A DNA stretch of 8,672 nucleotides, from the NCBI GenBank assembly GCA_013336025.1, contig JAAXUM010000058.1, positions 1 to 8,672 on the forward strand, in the 5' to 3' direction. The notes under the pieces were generated by a model. It was given only the letters and a program-made list of their open reading frames with translations. It searched no databases and was not told the origin of the DNA. Shown here one piece after another: positions 6,803 to 8,672 of this stretch. This stretch comes from Chlorobiaceae bacterium. GTDB taxonomy: Bacteria > Bacteroidota > Chlorobiia > Chlorobiales > Chlorobiaceae. The translations under genes and the position numbers were made by a program. The first letter of the stretch is position 1; every line of letters begins with the position of its first letter.

Positions 6803-7147
6803 TCAATTTTCCTTCCCGGCTGACGAAGAGAAAACCGCAGCACGTCTTTGAATAATGGAAATAGCTTTATGCATTTTTCGAAAACGCACCACACCGACAA
6901 TACCGGAAAACACGCCTACCGGAATACAAAAAAAACCAACTGACAAAAACCAGCCATCCTGCGAATAATGTATGATCGAAACACCGGCAATCAACAGAGC
7001 CACACCAGAACGCAGGTATGATAAAAGCGTTCTTTCATTGGCAAGTAATGTCCGATCTATAGCAAGTTCATCACGCAAAATCAGATCACCACATGCAAAT
7101 CTCATATAGGGCGAACTGCCAGCGGCATCTTTCTTCACGTCAAACAA
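6803..7147 (-). CDS. DUF202 (YidH-type) small inner-membrane protein
   Basis: 114 residues. The family signature LILRDELAIDRTLLANERTLLSYLRS spans 22-47, with two membrane helices after it (about 48-63 and 66-88) and a basic tail (RFRKMHKA, 88-95). DUF202 proteins sit in the cytoplasmic membrane and their role is unknown. The only start that uses the ribosome-binding site is TTG at 7147, 9 nt after AAGGAG (7157-7162). An ATG closer to that site (7154) is in another frame and closes after four codons. An internal ATG at 7105 (residue 15) would keep the whole DUF202 domain but has no ribosome-binding site. A strong TATAAT lies just upstream. Domain call is firm; exact start is moderately sure. 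Confidence 0.88.
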   Translation of the reverse strand: MFDVKKDAAGSSPYMRFACGDLILRDELAIDRTLLANERTLLSYLRSGVALLIAGVSIIHYSQDGWFLSVGFFCIPVGVFSGIVGVVRFRKMHKAISIIQRRAAVFSSSAGKEN

Positions 7148-7156
7148 GAATCATCT

Positions 7157-7162
7157 CTCCTT
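7157..7162 (-). promoter_or_regulatory. Ribosome-binding site AAGGAG pointing to a TTG start
   Basis: AAGGAG on the minus strand, 9 nt before TTG 7147. Between them lies an out-of-frame mini-ORF (ATG, three codons, TGA; 7154-7140) that overlaps the TTG start, so initiation at the mini-ORF could compete with the real start. Confidence 0.5.
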
Positions 7163-7166
7163 ATTA

Positions 7167-7196
7167 ATTATAAAACCTTACGGAACCTCTCAACAA
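7167..7196 (-). promoter_or_regulatory. Possible promoter of the DUF202 gene
   Basis: Perfect -10 TATAAT (7167-7172) with TTGTTG (7191-7196) 18 bp upstream on the minus strand. Transcription would begin near 7160, inside the AAGGAG site, giving a leader of only about 13 nt. Either the transcript is nearly leaderless, or the -10 match is accidental in an AT-rich stretch. Confidence 0.4.
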
Positions 7197-7246
7197 TTGA
7201 CTGTAATTTCCTGTTGATTCCTGGTCCCGCTCTTTTACTGACCGTT

Positions 7247-8236
7247 TCAGTTCATATCGAGATACTTCATACTAACCCATTTCCCATCCATACTCACCCT
7301 GCCCCATTTATTTTCAACCTCTTCGATAAACAACTCCTGCCCTGACAGATATGCCCCGACAACTGAACATGAAACTGAAGGCCCGCTTCTTGCACGTAAC
7401 GTATCTGCGTTAACCGTTGCACGCTGGACCACTCTGGTAAATTTTCCCGATACCCAGTGCTCACTGCTTTCCGAAATTTTATACCAACCGTTCTCTTCCT
7501 TCCATACTCTCAGAATCGAACCTGATGATACCGGTGAACGTTCAGATACTTTTTTGCTTTTTCCGTCAGCTCTTTCCCGAACATTAAGTGAATCCGCCGT
7601 TACGCACACATATTTCATAGGCCTTACGGCTGAAAGTTGCGGCAGTTTCTCCTTCAGACACTGAGAGACAAGCGGAAGAAAGTGATCGTCACAATCCTGA
7701 ACCTTGTTGCCTCCAAAAAATGCCGTTCCAGGACAGCTTTTATTGTTTTTCGTACCGTTATTTCTTTCACCGGTTGCCAGATTAAACCAATGATGATAAA
7801 GAATAGATTTTGTCGAAACAGGTAATCCGAATTTCAAACACAAAGCTGCTGTTAATCTGACTGCGATATCCTGGTGCTGAAAAGTCATCTCGTTCTTGCC
7901 GGCATCGAAGTTTCCGAGATGCTCAATACAAATTGAAGCAGAATTACATCCTTTTATCCCTGCAGGACTGAGTTCCATTGAACGCCCGGTTATAATGGAA
8001 CCATCAGGAAAGGTCGTAAAATGCTGTCCGATATCACTCCATCCATTATGCACGACATGATAATCTTTCATTGCCTTCTGCAGTTCAAACTGGTTTGAAC
8101 CGTTAAAAGAAGAATAATCGGGAGAATACGTATGATGCTGCTGAATAGACACAACCGTTCTCCCTACTTTCACATCGCGTATCCATGCTTCAAAATCCTG
8201 GATACTCCCAAGGATAAACCCATATTGCGTTTTCAT
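7247..8236 (-). CDS. N-acetylmuramoyl-L-alanine amidase (Amidase_2) with two SH3b domains
   Basis: 329 residues. Cleaves the bond between MurNAc and L-Ala of peptidoglycan. Residues about 25-175 form the zinc amidase (PGRP-like) domain: QHHTYSPDY (32-41) gives the first His ligand, CIEHLGNFD (103-111) a conserved core strand, YHHW (147-150) the second His, and KSCPG (166-170) the third ligand Cys168. Lys166 two residues before Cys168 matches the Lys128/Cys130 pair of T7 lysozyme. Two SH3b domains follow: about 208-266 (DSLNVRERADGKS...GWYKI) and 271-328 (DTLRARSGPS...KWGRVSM), which usually bind cell-wall peptide. There is no signal peptide or membrane helix, so it resembles a phage-type lysin in layout or needs another export route. 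I chose ATG 8236 because AAGGGGAG sits 4 nt upstream; an ATG at 8281 lacks such a site. No holin, spanin or phage gene is nearby. Confidence 0.9.
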   Translation of the reverse strand: MKTQYGFILGSIQDFEAWIRDVKVGRTVVSIQQHHTYSPDYSSFNGSNQFELQKAMKDYHVVHNGWSDIGQHFTTFPDGSIITGRSMELSPAGIKGCNSASICIEHLGNFDAGKNEMTFQHQDIAVRLTAALCLKFGLPVSTKSILYHHWFNLATGERNNGTKNNKSCPGTAFFGGNKVQDCDDHFLPLVSQCLKEKLPQLSAVRPMKYVCVTADSLNVRERADGKSKKVSERSPVSSGSILRVWKEENGWYKISESSEHWVSGKFTRVVQRATVNADTLRARSGPSVSCSVVGAYLSGQELFIEEVENKWGRVSMDGKWVSMKYLDMN

Positions 8237-8240
8237 ATTA

Positions 8241-8248
8241 CTCCCCTT
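8241..8248 (-). promoter_or_regulatory. Strong ribosome-binding site AAGGGGAG for the amidase
   Basis: AAGGGGAG on the minus strand, 4 nt before ATG 8236. It is the strongest ribosome-binding site in the window and excludes the longer start at 8281. Confidence 0.75.
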
Positions 8249-8310
8249 TGCTGATGATGAATACCGAGATCTCACAAACATCCTGCGGGCAAAACAGCAG
8301 ACAACGTTTA

Positions 8311-8672
8311 TTACTGTAGCAATCTGAACGAATCCAGAAATTGATTGATCTCATTCGAATAGGCGATCTCTTTCGAGCTCAATACCAGAATCTGGTAGAG
8401 ACGATTTCCTGCAAGGTAGAGGCGACCGCGAACAATGGCCGTATCCTGCTGTAATATAATTTTCACGTCACGACCCGGATAGCTTCCCAGCATAATCGCC
8501 GATTCACCGACAAGTTTACCCTGCACATCCGATATGGTGATATCGCGGGCGCTGTCGAGCAATTTACCAGGGTCAGTGATTTTGAGCACAGCCTCAGGAT
8601 AATCACTGTACGTCACAAGGCAGGCATAACTGTTTTGATCACGGCTGAACTGATGCTCATCAAGAACACCAA
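8311..8672 (-). CDS. C-terminal part of an uncharacterised protein, cut by the window edge
   Basis: The frame stays open to the right edge, so the start lies outside the window; about 120 codons are visible. A GTG at 8616 is in frame but is probably internal, because protein-like sequence continues upstream of it (GVLDEHQFSRDQNSYACL). The visible part has alternating strands and ends in a segment GRLYLAGNRLYQILVL, then S-EI-QFLDSFRL at the C-terminus. This strand-strand-helix ending with FLDSF is a pattern I associate with uncharacterised bacterial secreted or lipoprotein-like proteins, from memory only. No catalytic motif is visible. It ends 74 bp before the amidase start on the same strand, so co-transcription is possible. 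Confidence 0.75.
   Translation of the reverse strand, partial: GVLDEHQFSRDQNSYACLVTYSDYPEAVLKITDPGKLLDSARDITISDVQGKLVGESAIMLGSYPGRDVKIILQQDTAIVRGRLYLAGNRLYQILVLSSKEIAYSNEINQFLDSFRLLQ

Noticed and set aside
8237..8281. Longer amidase start adding MFVRSRYSSSAKGSN
   Set aside because: No good ribosome-binding site there, whereas AAGGGGAG sits directly before ATG 8236; the extension is not a signal peptide.
8282..8310. Possible terminator hairpin CTGC/GCAG after the truncated right-hand gene
   Set aside because: Only a 4-bp stem with a long loop and no T-tract.
1..8672. Defence island, prophage or mobile element as a unifying system
   Set aside because: No integrase, transposase, recombinase, nuclease, phage structural gene, att-like repeat or terminal inverted repeat is visible; the genes look like unrelated housekeeping and envelope functions.

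Overview
The window looks like an ordinary chromosomal stretch from a Gram-negative bacterium with mid-range GC. Evidence for Gram-negative is a lipobox lipoprotein whose +2 residue is Thr, an AGGAG-type ribosome-binding site before most genes, and a DUF202 membrane protein. The protein sequences feel most like green sulfur bacteria (Chlorobiota), but that is an impression from memory and the sequence alone does not prove it. I see no rRNA, tRNA, CRISPR array, integrase or transposase.

Layout: (1) 1-673 has no convincing gene but contains several small perfect dyads. (2) 674-2275 (+) encodes a 533-residue protein without a signal peptide. Its N-terminal ~190 residues look like a CBM9/DOMON-type beta-sandwich and the rest is unrecognised. 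(3) A 67-bp convergent gap at 2276-2342 holds a long-loop dyad that probably ends transcription from both sides. (4) 2343-5209 (-) is a two-gene copper unit: a membrane-anchored DUF305 protein, then a P1B-type Cu+ ATPase (CopA) whose start overlaps the DUF305 stop as ATGA. A good sigma70-like promoter with an AGCGTT-N11-AACGCT dyad lies just upstream (5305-5337). (5) 5555-6652 (-) encodes an alpha/beta-hydrolase lipoprotein of the DUF900 type, with a doubtful 73-codon ORF right behind it. (6) 6803-7147 (-) encodes a small DUF202 membrane protein that probably starts at TTG. (7) 7247-8236 (-) encodes a zinc amidase (Amidase_2) with two C-terminal SH3b domains and no signal peptide. (8) 8311-8672 (-) is the C-terminal part of an uncharacterised protein that runs off the right edge.

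All genes from 2343 rightwards are on the minus strand. Only the DUF305-copA pair is clearly an operon; the other gaps (67-345 bp) suggest separate or loosely linked transcription units. Functional links are clear only for copper: the ATPase exports Cu+ from the cytoplasm and the DUF305 protein, anchored outside, probably binds or buffers the metal. The amidase, the lipoprotein hydrolase and the DUF202 protein all concern the envelope but show no shared pathway. I did not find a clear undescribed multi-gene system. The most novel objects are the 533-residue orphan with its long non-coding upstream region, the signal-less SH3b amidase, and the operator-like dyad in the copper promoter.
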